Positions 1 to 9,902 are shown, counted from the stretch's first letter. The stretch is DNA of 64,000 nt from Bacteroidota bacterium (GCA_023442525.1 JAEZZA010000034.1:153743-217742); one strand, 5' to 3'. Notes: generated by a model not told the origin, from the sequence alone. Numbers and translations: made by a program.

Positions 1-1062
1 ACCGGTAAAACAACTATTTTCAATTGTATGTCGAATGTAAAAGCCGAAACATCCAATTTTGCTTTTACATCAAATAAATCCAACATCGGAGTCATCCATG
101 TCCCGGATCAGCGCCTTTACGAACTGGAAAAACTGGTTCCCACCCAGCGCGTTGTGCCTGCCACGGTTGAGATAGTAGATATACCCGGGCTGACAAAGGG
201 AGCCAATCAGGGCGAAGGTGTTGGAAACAAATTCCTGGCCGATATACGGAATACCGATGCGCTTATTCACGTGCTCCGTTGTTTCGACGACGATAACCTG
301 CCTCACGTCGAAGGATCTGTGGATCCGGTACGTGATATCGAAACCATTGACTTTGAACTGCAGGTGAAGGACCTTGAAAGCGTGGAAAAGAAAATGCAGA
401 GGCTCGAAAAAACAGCCAAATCGGGCGATAAGGATGCTAAACAAGGCCTTGAAGTTCTGGCAAAAGTAAAAGCTAAACTTGAATCGTTTGGCAATATTCG
501 GGATTTGAAACTCGAAAGCCAGGAGAAGAAATATATTGACGATCTCTTTCTTCTTACGGTGAAGCCTGTGATGTTTGTATGCAATGTTGATGATGCATCG
601 GCCTCAAAGGGAAATTCCTATGTTGAGAAGGTCAGAGAACACCTCAAAGACCGTGATGTGGAAATACTGGTTGTGGCAGCCCGGCTTGAAGCTGAAATAG
701 CCGATTTTGATAACGACGACGACCGCATGCTGTTTCTGGCCGATGCTGGATTGACCGAACCCGGAGTGAACCGGATCGTTCGTTCGGCCTATTCCATGTT
801 AAATCTGCTATCGTTTTTCACGGTTGGAGCAGACGAAATCAGGGCATGGACCATACATAAGGGAATGACCGCACCGCAAGCTGCCGGAGCAATACATAGC
901 GATCTCGAAAGAGGCTTTATACGAGCCGAGGTTATTAAATACGATGATTTCATGACTTACAAATCCGAACTCGCCTGCAAAGAGAAAGGAAAGCTGATGA
1001 TTGAGGGAAAGAACTACGTCGTAAGTGATGGCGATATCCTGCACATACGTTTCAATGTTTAA
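1..1062 (+). CDS. ychF: Ribosome-associated ATPase YchF/EngD, 5' truncated
   Basis: This is an Obg-family P-loop ATPase that binds ribosomes and prefers ATP over GTP. The reading frame is open from base 1 and starts inside the Walker A loop (TGKTTIFN), so roughly the first 10-15 residues lie outside the window. The 353 visible residues fit a family length of about 365. The switch II motif DIPGLTKGA is visible near residue 57, followed by the helical coiled-coil insert, and a C-terminal TGS domain ends in GDILHIRFNV. The ATG at position 28 lies within the G domain and is not the true start. The next gene overlaps its stop codon. Confidence 0.96.
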   Translation, partial: TGKTTIFNCMSNVKAETSNFAFTSNKSNIGVIHVPDQRLYELEKLVPTQRVVPATVEIVDIPGLTKGANQGEGVGNKFLADIRNTDALIHVLRCFDDDNLPHVEGSVDPVRDIETIDFELQVKDLESVEKKMQRLEKTAKSGDKDAKQGLEVLAKVKAKLESFGNIRDLKLESQEKKYIDDLFLLTVKPVMFVCNVDDASASKGNSYVEKVREHLKDRDVEILVVAARLEAEIADFDNDDDRMLFLADAGLTEPGVNRIVRSAYSMLNLLSFFTVGADEIRAWTIHKGMTAPQAAGAIHSDLERGFIRAEVIKYDDFMTYKSELACKEKGKLMIEGKNYVVSDGDILHIRFNV

Positions 1063-2725
1063 TTACAGATGGCTGTCGATTAATGCATTCATTTTTATTT
1101 TAACCTGTTTCGTTAATGTAACAGGGCAGGAAATCGAATTAAAACAGGAAAAAGCAACAGAGTTATTATCCGAAAGAGGTGAGATCATAATCAGATTCCG
1201 AAAACCCGAAAGTTTAAGTCTGGAAGTAATTAACCTTTATCTTTCCATTGATAATTTTGACAACGATACCATAACAGCCTACGCTAATGCTACGGGCTTC
1301 GAATGGTTTACCAGGCAGGCTATACCATTTAAAATCATTGATCCGCCATCGCTCAAAATGCATCTGAAAAGTTCCGGCTTGTACGTGCCGGCTTATCCCA
1401 CTTATTCTGAATATGTGAACCTGATGAACTCTTTTGTCCGTGATTACCCGGATATATGTACCATCAGCGAATTCGGCACATCGGTCGACGGGCGTAAATT
1501 GCTGGCAATTAAAATCACAGATGAACCCGCAGTAAAAGAAAATGAGCCCGTCTTACTATATTCTGCAACCATGCATGGTGATGAACCACTCGGATTTGTA
1601 CTCATGCTAAAGCTGATCCGGTATCTGTTGGAGGATTATCCAACCGATCCGCTTATCAGGGAACTCATCAACAATACCGAGATTTGGATCAATCCTCTGG
1701 CTAATCCCGACGGTGCTTACTTTGTCTCCGATACATCCATATATGGAGCAAAGCGGTTTAACCGGAATAACATCGACCTGAACCGTGATTTCCCGCGGAT
1801 ATCACTGTTGAATCCTGATACTTCGAACCTGCAGCCCGAAACACGTTACATGATTAACCTGATGAAACGGATAAATCCCACGCTGGCAGCGAATTTTCAT
1901 GGAGGGGCCGAAGTGGTTAACTATCCATGGGATTCATGGGCTAAAGATCATCCCGATCGGTCGTGGTACCGGAAAATATCACGTGCATATGTCGATACGG
2001 TACATGCACATGCACCTGCGGGATATATGACCTTTGGGGATGACGGGATTACAAGGGGAGTCGACTGGTACCAGGTAAATGGCGGACGGCAGGATTATGT
2101 AAACTATTATTTATATGGACGTGAAGTCACCATTGAGCTTTCCAATGATAAAATTCCACCGGACAGTGAAATCGAAAATTACTGGAATTATAACCGGAGG
2201 AGCCTGATCAGGTATATTGCCGCCGCACATACTGGTTTCAGGGGGTCGGTAACAGATTCGTCAAGTGGCGAGGCTGTTATAGCAAATATCCGGGTTAATG
2301 ATCACGACAGAGATAACTCATTTGTATTTTCAGATGAAGCCGGTTATTATTTCAGGCTGATTGATGAGGGTATTTATGAGGTTGAAATCTCAGCTCCGGG
2401 ATATAAAGACAAGGTGATATTAGTATCTGTGCCTAAAGACGGAGTGACAAGGGTGGACGCTGAACTCGAGAAGGATTTCGATCTTCGGATATATCCCAAT
2501 CCATTCCGTGATAAGATTAAACTGATTATACCGTTTACGGGAAACACTCTTAAAATAACATTTATCGATGTATCGGGCCGAAAGGTGAAGATCATTGAAT
2601 ACCCGGTAACCTATTCGGGTGAACATGAAATTCCTGTTAAGAATTTATCACCGGGATATTATATTATTCGTATAAGTAATGGAAATCAGACCCGACAATT
2701 CAAAGCAATACGTTCACCAGAATAA
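1055..2725 (+). CDS. Exported M14 zinc carboxypeptidase with type IX secretion sorting domain
   Basis: This is a secreted zinc metallocarboxypeptidase of family M14. I chose the ATG at 1055, which overlaps the ychF stop, because it gives a clean signal peptide; GTG at 1025 and ATG at 1028 would add a hydrophilic tail in front. Numbered from 1055, the zinc motif HGDE is at residues 174-177, the third zinc ligand is His282 in NFHGG, and the catalytic Glu is about residue 361 in TIELSND. A carboxypeptidase-regulatory-like beta domain follows near residues 400-470. The last 80 residues (YPNPF start, GYYIIRI near the end) form a type A sorting domain, so export through the type IX system to the cell surface is expected. 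The substrate is unknown. Confidence 0.9.
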   Translation: MFNYRWLSINAFIFILTCFVNVTGQEIELKQEKATELLSERGEIIIRFRKPESLSLEVINLYLSIDNFDNDTITAYANATGFEWFTRQAIPFKIIDPPSLKMHLKSSGLYVPAYPTYSEYVNLMNSFVRDYPDICTISEFGTSVDGRKLLAIKITDEPAVKENEPVLLYSATMHGDEPLGFVLMLKLIRYLLEDYPTDPLIRELINNTEIWINPLANPDGAYFVSDTSIYGAKRFNRNNIDLNRDFPRISLLNPDTSNLQPETRYMINLMKRINPTLAANFHGGAEVVNYPWDSWAKDHPDRSWYRKISRAYVDTVHAHAPAGYMTFGDDGITRGVDWYQVNGGRQDYVNYYLYGREVTIELSNDKIPPDSEIENYWNYNRRSLIRYIAAAHTGFRGSVTDSSSGEAVIANIRVNDHDRDNSFVFSDEAGYYFRLIDEGIYEVEISAPGYKDKVILVSVPKDGVTRVDAELEKDFDLRIYPNPFRDKIKLIIPFTGNTLKITFIDVSGRKVKIIEYPVTYSGEHEIPVKNLSPGYYIIRISNGNQTRQFKAIRSPE

Positions 2726-2745
2726 TCATTAACTAACAATGCGTT

Positions 2746-3114
2746 ATGTACCGCCGGCTATTCAACTTCTCAGCTACTATCCTGACACTTCTTACAGCCA
2801 ACCTTCTGACAACATGGATCACCGATAAACTCATCAGTTACAAATGGGAAATCAGGCCACTCAGGTTTACTTTGATATCCATGGGAATAATTGCTGTCAT
2901 TTTCTATCCGCTTTTTATGTGGCTTGAGGGGTGGGTGGATCAGTTCTCACGACGATTTGTAAAGGCAGGGAAAGGACTGGCCGGTAAATATGTGGGACTG
3001 ATATTGATGTTCATTGCCGGGTTGTTTATTCTCATGTGCTTTTACGCCCACATGTGGTACGGCATCAATGTGGTAAAAATGGTTTTTAACGGGACGTTTA
3101 TCAGGAGTCTGTAG
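2746..3114 (+). CDS. Small integral membrane protein, function unknown
   Basis: This is a 122-residue protein with about three hydrophobic segments, near residues 8-26, 40-60 and 82-106. The loop after the second segment is basic (SRRFVKAGKGLAGK). It starts 20 bases after the M14 peptidase stop on the same strand, so the two are probably co-transcribed. I do not recognise the family and see no catalytic motif. Confidence 0.7.
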   Translation: MYRRLFNFSATILTLLTANLLTTWITDKLISYKWEIRPLRFTLISMGIIAVIFYPLFMWLEGWVDQFSRRFVKAGKGLAGKYVGLILMFIAGLFILMCFYAHMWYGINVVKMVFNGTFIRSL

Positions 3115-3117
3115 TTT

Positions 3118-3132
3118 TGCAGTCGTGCAGTC
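3118..3132. repeat. 15-bp dispersed repeat shared with 34610-34624
   Basis: The sequence tgcagtcgtgcagtc is the exact reverse complement of positions 34610-34624. It sits between two convergent genes and belongs to the period-8 degenerate repeats seen elsewhere in the window. Confidence 0.6.
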
Positions 3133-3162
3133 GAATCAAGGCGGGTCATTGCCAGCGTTTTC

Positions 3163-4371
3163 CTACCAATAAAATATGGTACCGTCTTCTTTCCGGTTAA
3201 CGGGTAATGAAGCCATTACGTAGGGGTATTTTGCGGCTTTGGCTTCATCTATATCGATGCCAATTCCCGGAGTATCATCAATGGTGAGAAAACCTTTGTC
3301 GAATTTATAGTTCACTCTGAATACGTCGTTCACTATTTCCTGGTGAGGCATATATTCCTGGATACCGAAATTATTTATGGCGAGGTTAAAATGTATACTC
3401 GCTGCCAGGTTAACGGGAGAAAGATCGGTAGCGCCATGGAAACCTGTCTGAATGTGATAAACCGAAGCAAAATCCGCAACTTTCTTCACATGGGTTATCC
3501 CGCCGCCATGGCATACAGGCATTCTCACAAAGTCGATCAGTTGTTCCGTGATCAATGTAGTATAGTCATAAACCGAATTGAATACTTCGCCAATGGCTAT
3601 GGGAGTTGACGACTGGTTGCGAATGATCCGCAGGCCTTCCTGTAATTCACCGCTGACCGGATCTTCGAGCCAGAAAAGATGAAAAGGTTCGAGCGATTTT
3701 GCCAGCCTTGCTGCTTCAACCGGTGTGCAGCGGTGATGCACATCGTGCAGGAGATGAATTTCATTCCCAAATACTTCCCGCGCTTTTTCAAAAACAACAG
3801 GTATGTAGTCGAGATATTTTGAAGTACTCCATGTTTCGACTTTCGGAATTCCCTTATGGGCAGGTTCATAAAAACCTTTTTCCTTTGTGACTCCATACGC
3901 ATCAGCTATACCCGGAATTCCCGATTGCAGTCGCACGGCATGGAAACCCTTTTCTTTTTCTTTCCCGGCGTTCTGAATGGTCTCGTCAAGATTTTTTCCG
4001 TTGGCATGGGCATAAACCATCACTTTTTCACGGCTTATGCCTCCAAGCAGGTTGTATAGGGGAGTATTCAGAGCTTTTCCCTTAAGATCCCACAAGGCCA
4101 TATCAATTGCCGATAACGCGGTCATAGCAACCGCACCTCTTTTCCAATATACGCCACGGTAAAAATAGTGCCAGATGTCTTCGGTATTGCGTGCATCCAT
4201 ACCAATCAGCGACGGTATGCAATAGCTTTCCAGAAAAGAGGCAACCGGCTTTTCCATACCATTCAGGGTGGCATCACCAAGTCCGTAAATTCCTTCGTCG
4301 GTAATAATTTTTAAAGTAACAAAATTCCGACCCGGACAGGTCACTATTACTTTAGCATCCGTTATTTTCAT
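3163..4371 (-). CDS. manD: D-mannonate dehydratase, enolase superfamily (ManD)
   Basis: This enzyme dehydrates D-mannonate to 2-keto-3-deoxy-D-gluconate, a cytoplasmic step in glucuronate breakdown. The protein is 402 residues, the family's length. It has the N-terminal capping domain followed by a TIM barrel. The three metal ligands fall at Asp210 (HDVHH), Glu236 (WLEDP) and Glu262 (IGEVF), the same numbering as characterised ManD enzymes, and the barrel also carries FHGATDLSP. It is last in the operon lacI - GH67 - SDR - manD, 50 bases after the SDR gene. Some enolase-superfamily relatives act on gluconate or have low activity, but linkage to two alpha-glucuronidases favours mannonate. Confidence 0.93.
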   Translation of the reverse strand: MKITDAKVIVTCPGRNFVTLKIITDEGIYGLGDATLNGMEKPVASFLESYCIPSLIGMDARNTEDIWHYFYRGVYWKRGAVAMTALSAIDMALWDLKGKALNTPLYNLLGGISREKVMVYAHANGKNLDETIQNAGKEKEKGFHAVRLQSGIPGIADAYGVTKEKGFYEPAHKGIPKVETWSTSKYLDYIPVVFEKAREVFGNEIHLLHDVHHRCTPVEAARLAKSLEPFHLFWLEDPVSGELQEGLRIIRNQSSTPIAIGEVFNSVYDYTTLITEQLIDFVRMPVCHGGGITHVKKVADFASVYHIQTGFHGATDLSPVNLAASIHFNLAINNFGIQEYMPHQEIVNDVFRVNYKFDKGFLTIDDTPGIGIDIDEAKAAKYPYVMASLPVNRKEDGTIFYW

Positions 4372-4421
4372 TAATGTTTTCAGATTTAGCCTGCAAACTA
4401 TAACCTATAGGCAACAGCCAT

Positions 4422-5183
4422 TTAAAATCCTATCGAATTTCCTCCATCAACCGGCAGCACAACTCCTGTAATAAAACTTGATGCTTCGGTGGCAAGAAAC
4501 AAAGCAGCTCCTGCAATTTCATCAACCGACCCCAACCGTCCCAGTGGCGTGCGTCCAAATACTTTTCGGGCACGTTCAGGATCGTTATTGAGTGCTTTTG
4601 AAGACATCTCCGTTTCAATAAATCCCGGTGCTATGCAGTTCACACGAACACCCATTGGTGAAAGTTCAACCGCCATGGCACGCGTCATTCCTTCAACGGC
4701 CGACTTAGCCGCAGAATAGGCAATAACCAGCGGAATACCGTAACGCGAAGCCATGGAACTGATATTGATAATACTTCCTTTCCCGGCTTTAATCATTATT
4801 TTGGATACCTCCCTGCTCAATGAGAAGACTGCTGACTGGTTAGTAAGGATTACTTTCTGGAATTCCTCATCAGTTACTTCATGTATCGGCTTTTTCAGGT
4901 GAATACCGGCATTATTTACCAGCACGTCGATGCGATAGTATTTTTCAACTATTTCTTCAACCAGTCGTGGAATTTCGTCAAGCCTGGTCACGTCAAACCT
5001 GATGCATTCGGCCAGTTCACCAAGACAGCCACAGGCTTCATTGAGTTTAGCATTGTCGCGGCCAATCAATATGCATCGAATATTGTTTTCGACGAACTTC
5101 CTGGCTATGGCAAATCCTATGCCTGAAGCACCGCCGGTGATAATGGCTGTTTCATAATTGCCTGTATGTTGGGTTGCACTCAT
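4422..5183 (-). CDS. SDR oxidoreductase, candidate fructuronate reductase (mannonate oxidoreductase)
   Basis: This is a classical short-chain dehydrogenase of 253 residues. The NAD(P) loop GGASGIG is near residues 17-23, NNAG near 90, and the catalytic Ser and YxxxK (YSAAK) near 142 and 155-159. The C-terminus SFITGVVLPVDGG is typical of the family. It starts 9 bases after the GH67 stop and precedes manD. Glucuronate breakdown needs reduction of D-fructuronate to D-mannonate between isomerase and ManD, and no classical polyol-type UxuB is present, so this SDR is the likely replacement. That role is inferred from context; sequence alone only places it near gluconate 5-dehydrogenases and 3-oxoacyl-ACP reductases. 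Confidence 0.85.
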   Translation of the reverse strand: MSATQHTGNYETAIITGGASGIGFAIARKFVENNIRCILIGRDNAKLNEACGCLGELAECIRFDVTRLDEIPRLVEEIVEKYYRIDVLVNNAGIHLKKPIHEVTDEEFQKVILTNQSAVFSLSREVSKIMIKAGKGSIINISSMASRYGIPLVIAYSAAKSAVEGMTRAMAVELSPMGVRVNCIAPGFIETEMSSKALNNDPERARKVFGRTPLGRLGSVDEIAGAALFLATEASSFITGVVLPVDGGNSIGF

Positions 5184-5192
5184 TTTTGCATT

Positions 5193-7334
5193 TTAAATGC
5201 CCGGGACAAAATAGAATTTCAGGTTCATATAATAATCCAGGTCATGTAAGGGTTTTTCAAGGATTGATGGAAAATGCCGGCGTGAAAACTGTTGAAAATA
5301 AACAAGGCATGCATCACGCCACCAGCGCGCTTCATTGTATTGTAATAAAAGCAGTTCGCTCACATGCCGGTATCTTTCATCGTCGATAAATCCTTTCAGG
5401 CTTTGCCAGTGGTTTCTGAGCCATAAAACAGAATCAACGCCTGAGGTATATTTAAAACAAAGTTCATACCATAGTGTGTGCCCTGATTTCATGGGGTAAT
5501 CCCACGAAATGTGATGAAACCACAGTAAAAGGTTTTCGGGGCACGAATCGCGACTGTCGAATATCCTGGCAACTTCCGGAAAGTATTGTGTTGTAGCTCC
5601 GCTGCCGGTTGACGACCTGTTGAATCCGATTCCTGTTGTATCGGCTCTGTGATAGTATACCGAAGTCCAGTCGGCCCTTCCTTCATTCACCCATGGTGCC
5701 GGTCCGAAGTGATGATCCTTTCCCATGAGATGATGTAGTCCGAGCGGAGTCATATAATTCACCGTAATTTCACGCGAAGCCATCATCATTTCAAATACGG
5801 GGTTAATAAACTTTTTGTCGTTCGAAAAAGTCATCCGTATCCATTCTTCAGCTATTTCACCGGCAGTCAGATCAGGATTCCATGCAAGGCGGCCATAACA
5901 ATACCAGTTCGACTGCCCAAACGGGTGCCCGGTCCAGTTGAATTCATCGCCAATGTTTGTAACTCCGGCCATACCTGTAATCTTCTGTCCGGTGAATTTT
6001 CCGGTAGTAACATCCGATACCGTTGACCCCTTTCCCTTACACCATGTGTCGGAATCAAGTGTTTCTTTAAAAAGTGTTCCCAGGTAAACCAGGTGGGTTG
6101 CAAATCCCAGGTATTCCTGGGTTATCTGGAATTCCGGCATAATTCCGGTTTCGCGTAACGCACCGAATAGCGGGTGAAAAGGCTCGCGAGGCTGAAAATC
6201 AATGGGCCCGTTTTTTACCTGTATCAGCACATTATCACGGAATTTACCGTCGAGCGGGACGAATTCATTGTAAGCCTGTTTGGCACGGTCGACCGGAATG
6301 TTATTGTCATAAACAAAGGCACGCCACATAACAATGCCGCCGTAGGGTTTCAATGCATCAGCAAGCATGTTGGCTCCGTCGGCATGCGACCGTCCATAAT
6401 TCTGAGGGCCGGGTTGACCTTCTGAATTGGCCTTTACAAGAAATCCTCCGAAATCGGGAATATAGCTATAAATCTCCTTTACCTTGTCATTCCACCAATC
6501 CGCTACTTCCTTAACAAGCGGATCGGCAGCAGGCAGTTTCCCGATTTCAACCGGTGCGCTGAATCGGGCAGTGAGGTATACTCTTATGCCGTAAGGTCTG
6601 AAAACATCAGCAAGTGCGGCTACTTTTTTCAGATATTGAGGAGTAAGAATAAGAGCATTTGCGTTGACATTGGTGAGCACTGTGGCATTGATTCCTACTG
6701 AAGCGTTGGCCCGGGCATAATCGGTGTACCGGGGTGATACATAGTCTGGCAGCTTATGCCAGTCCCACAGTGAAAATCCGGCATAACCCCTTTCAACGGT
6801 CCTGTCAAGATTATCCCAATGGTTCAGGATACGAACATTCACAGCCGGTTTTTCGGTAATATAAAGATCATCAATCCGGCGATGGGTTTGAAGGAGTCGT
6901 AGGAAATGAAATGTTCCGTACAATACGCCAATATCTTTATTCGCTGCTATAACAATAATATTCTTATTCCGTGACCGGATCGATTTGATAATGTATCCCT
7001 CGTCACCAGCTGCCGGCAGATCGGTGAGATTTAACGACCGGATAAGCGCTGATGATGAAGGTGTACCGGCAACCACAGTGCCGCCGACAATCTGCGTAAC
7101 TTCAGGAATTTTTTTTCCGAGCAAGCCTTGCAGTCCGTTCTTTAACTCATCATAAGCAATGTCAAGAGTAGGAGAGGAGCCCGATGTGAAAACTGCTTTA
7201 ATATACCCGGAATAAGTTTTAAGTAATGCCGGATTGTCAACCCGGTCATATCTTAGCCAAAGCCTGTACCCGCTTTCAGAATATACTTCCAAAGCAAAAA
7301 CTGAATAAAGCAGGAGTAGAAATGCTTTCTTCAT
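5193..7334 (-). CDS. Alpha-glucuronidase, family GH67, exported
   Basis: This enzyme removes 4-O-methyl-D-glucuronic acid from the non-reducing end of aldouronic acids released from xylan. The 713-residue protein has a signal peptide (about residues 1-19), so it is probably periplasmic. The expected inverting machinery is visible: Glu305 (NSEGQPG) as acid, and Asp379 (PIDFQP) with Glu407 (QITQEY), 28 residues apart as in characterised GH67 enzymes. It lies 25 bases after lacI and 9 bases before the SDR gene, with manD following. Its product would therefore feed the uronate genes in the same operon. Confidence 0.95.
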   Translation of the reverse strand: MKKAFLLLLYSVFALEVYSESGYRLWLRYDRVDNPALLKTYSGYIKAVFTSGSSPTLDIAYDELKNGLQGLLGKKIPEVTQIVGGTVVAGTPSSSALIRSLNLTDLPAAGDEGYIIKSIRSRNKNIIVIAANKDIGVLYGTFHFLRLLQTHRRIDDLYITEKPAVNVRILNHWDNLDRTVERGYAGFSLWDWHKLPDYVSPRYTDYARANASVGINATVLTNVNANALILTPQYLKKVAALADVFRPYGIRVYLTARFSAPVEIGKLPAADPLVKEVADWWNDKVKEIYSYIPDFGGFLVKANSEGQPGPQNYGRSHADGANMLADALKPYGGIVMWRAFVYDNNIPVDRAKQAYNEFVPLDGKFRDNVLIQVKNGPIDFQPREPFHPLFGALRETGIMPEFQITQEYLGFATHLVYLGTLFKETLDSDTWCKGKGSTVSDVTTGKFTGQKITGMAGVTNIGDEFNWTGHPFGQSNWYCYGRLAWNPDLTAGEIAEEWIRMTFSNDKKFINPVFEMMMASREITVNYMTPLGLHHLMGKDHHFGPAPWVNEGRADWTSVYYHRADTTGIGFNRSSTGSGATTQYFPEVARIFDSRDSCPENLLLWFHHISWDYPMKSGHTLWYELCFKYTSGVDSVLWLRNHWQSLKGFIDDERYRHVSELLLLQYNEARWWRDACLVYFQQFSRRHFPSILEKPLHDLDYYMNLKFYFVPGI

Positions 7335-7359
7335 TTATTTTACAATTATAAAAATATGT

Positions 7360-8382
7360 TCACTTCCGCAGTGTCGACTGACGTATGATGAGTGAATGCG
7401 AAAGGACGATGCTATTGAGAAAATCCGACTGCTGACCTTTTAATGTATTAATAAGAGTACCGGCGGCTATTTCTCCCATCTCACGACCCGGGTAATTAAT
7501 AGTGGTAAGATTGGGTTCAACCACCCTTGAAATGGGATCGTTATTGAAACCAACCACGCATACATCCTCAGGTATTCTTACACCTGCCTGTTTCAGCTCA
7601 CACACTATAGCAACGGCAGAAGTGTCGTTGGAAGCGAATATCCCATCAGGCAGATTTTTCTGCTGGATCATTTTTCGGGCCACCTCTACACCAGCCATCT
7701 GACTAAGGTCGGTTACAATCAACGATCCGGAATTCACTTCGAGGTTATGATCGGCCATTGCCTGCCTGAATCCGTTATATCGGTCGGAATAAACATTACG
7801 GATCTGACTGCCTCCTATATGTACAATCTTCTTACATCCCTTGCTTATAAGGTGTGATGTAGCCTCGTAACCTGCTTTAAGGTTATTGATGACCACACTT
7901 TTGCATTTAGGATGATCGCAAACACGGTCAAAGAAAACAATCGGTATCCCCTTTTTAAAAATAACATTCAGATGTTCAAGGTCGGTAGTTTCGTATGATA
8001 ACGATATCAGAATGCCATCGACCCGGGTATTGAACAAAGTAGCTGCGCTGGCCGATTCTTTACGAAGCGATTCCTGCGACTGGCTGATGATCAGGTTGTA
8101 TCCTGATTGGTTGGCAATGCTTTCCATGCCGGAAATAACAGACGACATAAAGTAACTGTCCAGCCGCGGAATGATCACGCCCAGAGTGGAAGTATGTTTC
8201 TGTCTGAGATTACTTGCGAATTTATTCTGCTGATAACCCATCTTACGGGCGGTTATCAGAATTTTTTTCTTCATTTCCTTACGTACATGCGGATGATTTT
8301 TTAATCCCCGGCTGACGGTCGAAGCTGAAATGTCAAGGGCCTTGGCTATGTCGTAAATGGTAACGTCCCTGTCAGAGGTCAT
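7360..8382 (-). CDS. LacI/GalR-family transcriptional regulator of the glucuronoxylan locus
   Basis: This is a 340-residue repressor-type regulator. The N-terminal helix-turn-helix (TIYDIAKALDISASTVSR) and hinge helix (FASNLRQKH) fill residues 8-62, and a periplasmic-binding-protein-like sugar-sensing domain follows. It heads the minus-strand operon with GH67, SDR and manD, and is divergent from the CE15 gene. A LacI-type near-palindrome lies in the divergent gap at 8449-8462 and again upstream of susC at 22143-22156, so it probably controls itself and both other transcription units. The ligand is unknown; an aldouronic acid, glucuronate or xylo-oligosaccharide is plausible. Confidence 0.92.
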   Translation of the reverse strand: MTSDRDVTIYDIAKALDISASTVSRGLKNHPHVRKEMKKKILITARKMGYQQNKFASNLRQKHTSTLGVIIPRLDSYFMSSVISGMESIANQSGYNLIISQSQESLRKESASAATLFNTRVDGILISLSYETTDLEHLNVIFKKGIPIVFFDRVCDHPKCKSVVINNLKAGYEATSHLISKGCKKIVHIGGSQIRNVYSDRYNGFRQAMADHNLEVNSGSLIVTDLSQMAGVEVARKMIQQKNLPDGIFASNDTSAVAIVCELKQAGVRIPEDVCVVGFNNDPISRVVEPNLTTINYPGREMGEIAAGTLINTLKGQQSDFLNSIVLSHSLIIRQSTLRK

Positions 8383-8448
8383 AGTGTTTTAATCTTGATG
8401 CAAATTAAGCATAAAAAAGATAATGTTGAAAGAAAATCGTCAAAATTT

Positions 8449-8462
8449 CGCAATCGGTTGCA
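8449..8462. promoter_or_regulatory. LacI-type operator in the lacI/CE15 divergent promoter
   Basis: The sequence cgcaatcggttgca is a near-palindrome with central CG, the usual form for LacI-family sites. The 13 bases gcaatcggttgca recur exactly at 22143-22155 on the opposite strand. Its TTGC half lies 19-20 bases upstream of a candidate Bacteroidota -7 box TACTTTTA (8481-8488) for the CE15 gene, so the site would cover the -33 region. The promoter boxes are tentative; the repeated operator is directly visible. Confidence 0.75.
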
Positions 8463-8540
8463 GGGAATTACATTTTTTTTTACTTTTAGCAACGGGGCAT
8501 AATGCAAATTAGCTAAATTCATGACGTCAATTACCCGAAA

Positions 8541-9902
8541 ATGAGTAAACCAATATTGACCCTGCTGACATTTGTTCTGATGACAACGGTAGCAACTGCC
8601 CAATGGGGGAGTCAGGCTTACCGCGACAGCATCAACAGGCTTACAAATGCCGATCACCAGGATATGCTCAGGCAGCTGGGTATTACATCGCTCAGGCCGG
8701 GTCGCGACGGGATGAACCCCAATTCACCCAACGCAGCAAATTATGATGAATCCAAAGCGAATCCTTACCCTGTTCTTCCCGATCCGCTTAAGCTGAATAA
8801 CGGTACTCCCGTTACCAATTCCGAAATGTGGTGGAATGAGCGACGTCCCGAAATTGTGGAGTTCTTCGATCGTGAAGTATATGGACGGGTACCTGCTAAT
8901 GTTCCGAAAGTTACCTGGGTTGGGGTAAAAACTTCGAATGAATCTGAAAACGGTGTACAGGTAATTAAAAAGGAATTGGAGGGCCGGGTTGACAATTCTG
9001 CTTACCCTGAAATTGAAGTAACTATAAAACTTAATCTCACGATTCCCGCAAAGGCATCAGGTCCTGTTCCGGTGGTCATGGAATTTGGTTACGTATTTCC
9101 TCCCGGAGTGACGTTCCGGATGCCCGAACCCAAACCAGGAGAAATAGCTGAACCCACCTGGCAGGAGCAGGTTCTGTCGCGCGGCTGGGCGTATGCTGTT
9201 ATCATTCCTACAAGTTTTCAGGCCGATCATGGTGCGGGACTTACCGATGGCATTATTGGACTTGTAAATAAAGGGCAGAGGCGAAAGCCCGACGATTGGG
9301 GCACTTTACGCGCCTGGGCCTGGGGAGCCAGCAGGGCCATTGATTATTTTGAATCGGATCCGCTCATCGATGAAAAAAGAGTAGCACTTGAAGGGCATTC
9401 GCGTTTTGGAAAGGCTGCTCTGGTTACCATGGCTTATGATCAGCGTCTGGCAATTTCATTTATCAGTTCATCTGGTGAAGGGGGAGCTAAACTGCACAGG
9501 CGCAATGCAGGTGAAATTGTCGAAAATCTTACCTCATCAGGTGAGTATCATTGGATGGCAGGTTGTTTTATTAAGTATGGAGGACCGCTGGGTTGGGATG
9601 ATATTCCGGTGGATGCCCATGAATTGATAGCCCTGTGTGCTCCCCGTCCGGTTTTTATAAGTAGCGGGGAAGTGGGTGATGCGTGGGTCGACGCACGTGG
9701 AATGTTTATGGCCACTGTTGCGGCAGGTCCTGTTTATAAATTACTTGGTATGAAAGATCTTGGAGTAACTGAATTTCCTCAGGCAGGAACGTCTCTCACC
9801 GATGGTGATCTTGCGTTCAGGCAGCATACAGGAGGGCATACACCAGGACCAAACTGGCCTGTTTTCCTTGAATTCGCAAACAACTATTTTTCAAAACAAT
9901 AA
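8541..9902 (+). CDS. Glucuronoyl esterase, family CE15
   Basis: This enzyme hydrolyses the ester between 4-O-methylglucuronic acid on xylan and lignin alcohols. The 453-residue protein has a signal peptide ending near ATAQ. The catalytic serine is Ser287 in the conserved GHSRFGK motif, an acidic residue in SSSGEGGAK (about Glu313) fits the bacterial CE15 pattern, and a C-terminal histidine lies in HTGGHTPG. It opens the plus-strand operon with the GPH transporter, GH3 and GH115. CE15 beside GH67 and GH115 indicates glucuronoxylan, possibly lignin-bound, as substrate. Confidence 0.92.
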   Translation: MSKPILTLLTFVLMTTVATAQWGSQAYRDSINRLTNADHQDMLRQLGITSLRPGRDGMNPNSPNAANYDESKANPYPVLPDPLKLNNGTPVTNSEMWWNERRPEIVEFFDREVYGRVPANVPKVTWVGVKTSNESENGVQVIKKELEGRVDNSAYPEIEVTIKLNLTIPAKASGPVPVVMEFGYVFPPGVTFRMPEPKPGEIAEPTWQEQVLSRGWAYAVIIPTSFQADHGAGLTDGIIGLVNKGQRRKPDDWGTLRAWAWGASRAIDYFESDPLIDEKRVALEGHSRFGKAALVTMAYDQRLAISFISSSGEGGAKLHRRNAGEIVENLTSSGEYHWMAGCFIKYGGPLGWDDIPVDAHELIALCAPRPVFISSGEVGDAWVDARGMFMATVAAGPVYKLLGMKDLGVTEFPQAGTSLTDGDLAFRQHTGGHTPGPNWPVFLEFANNYFSKQ

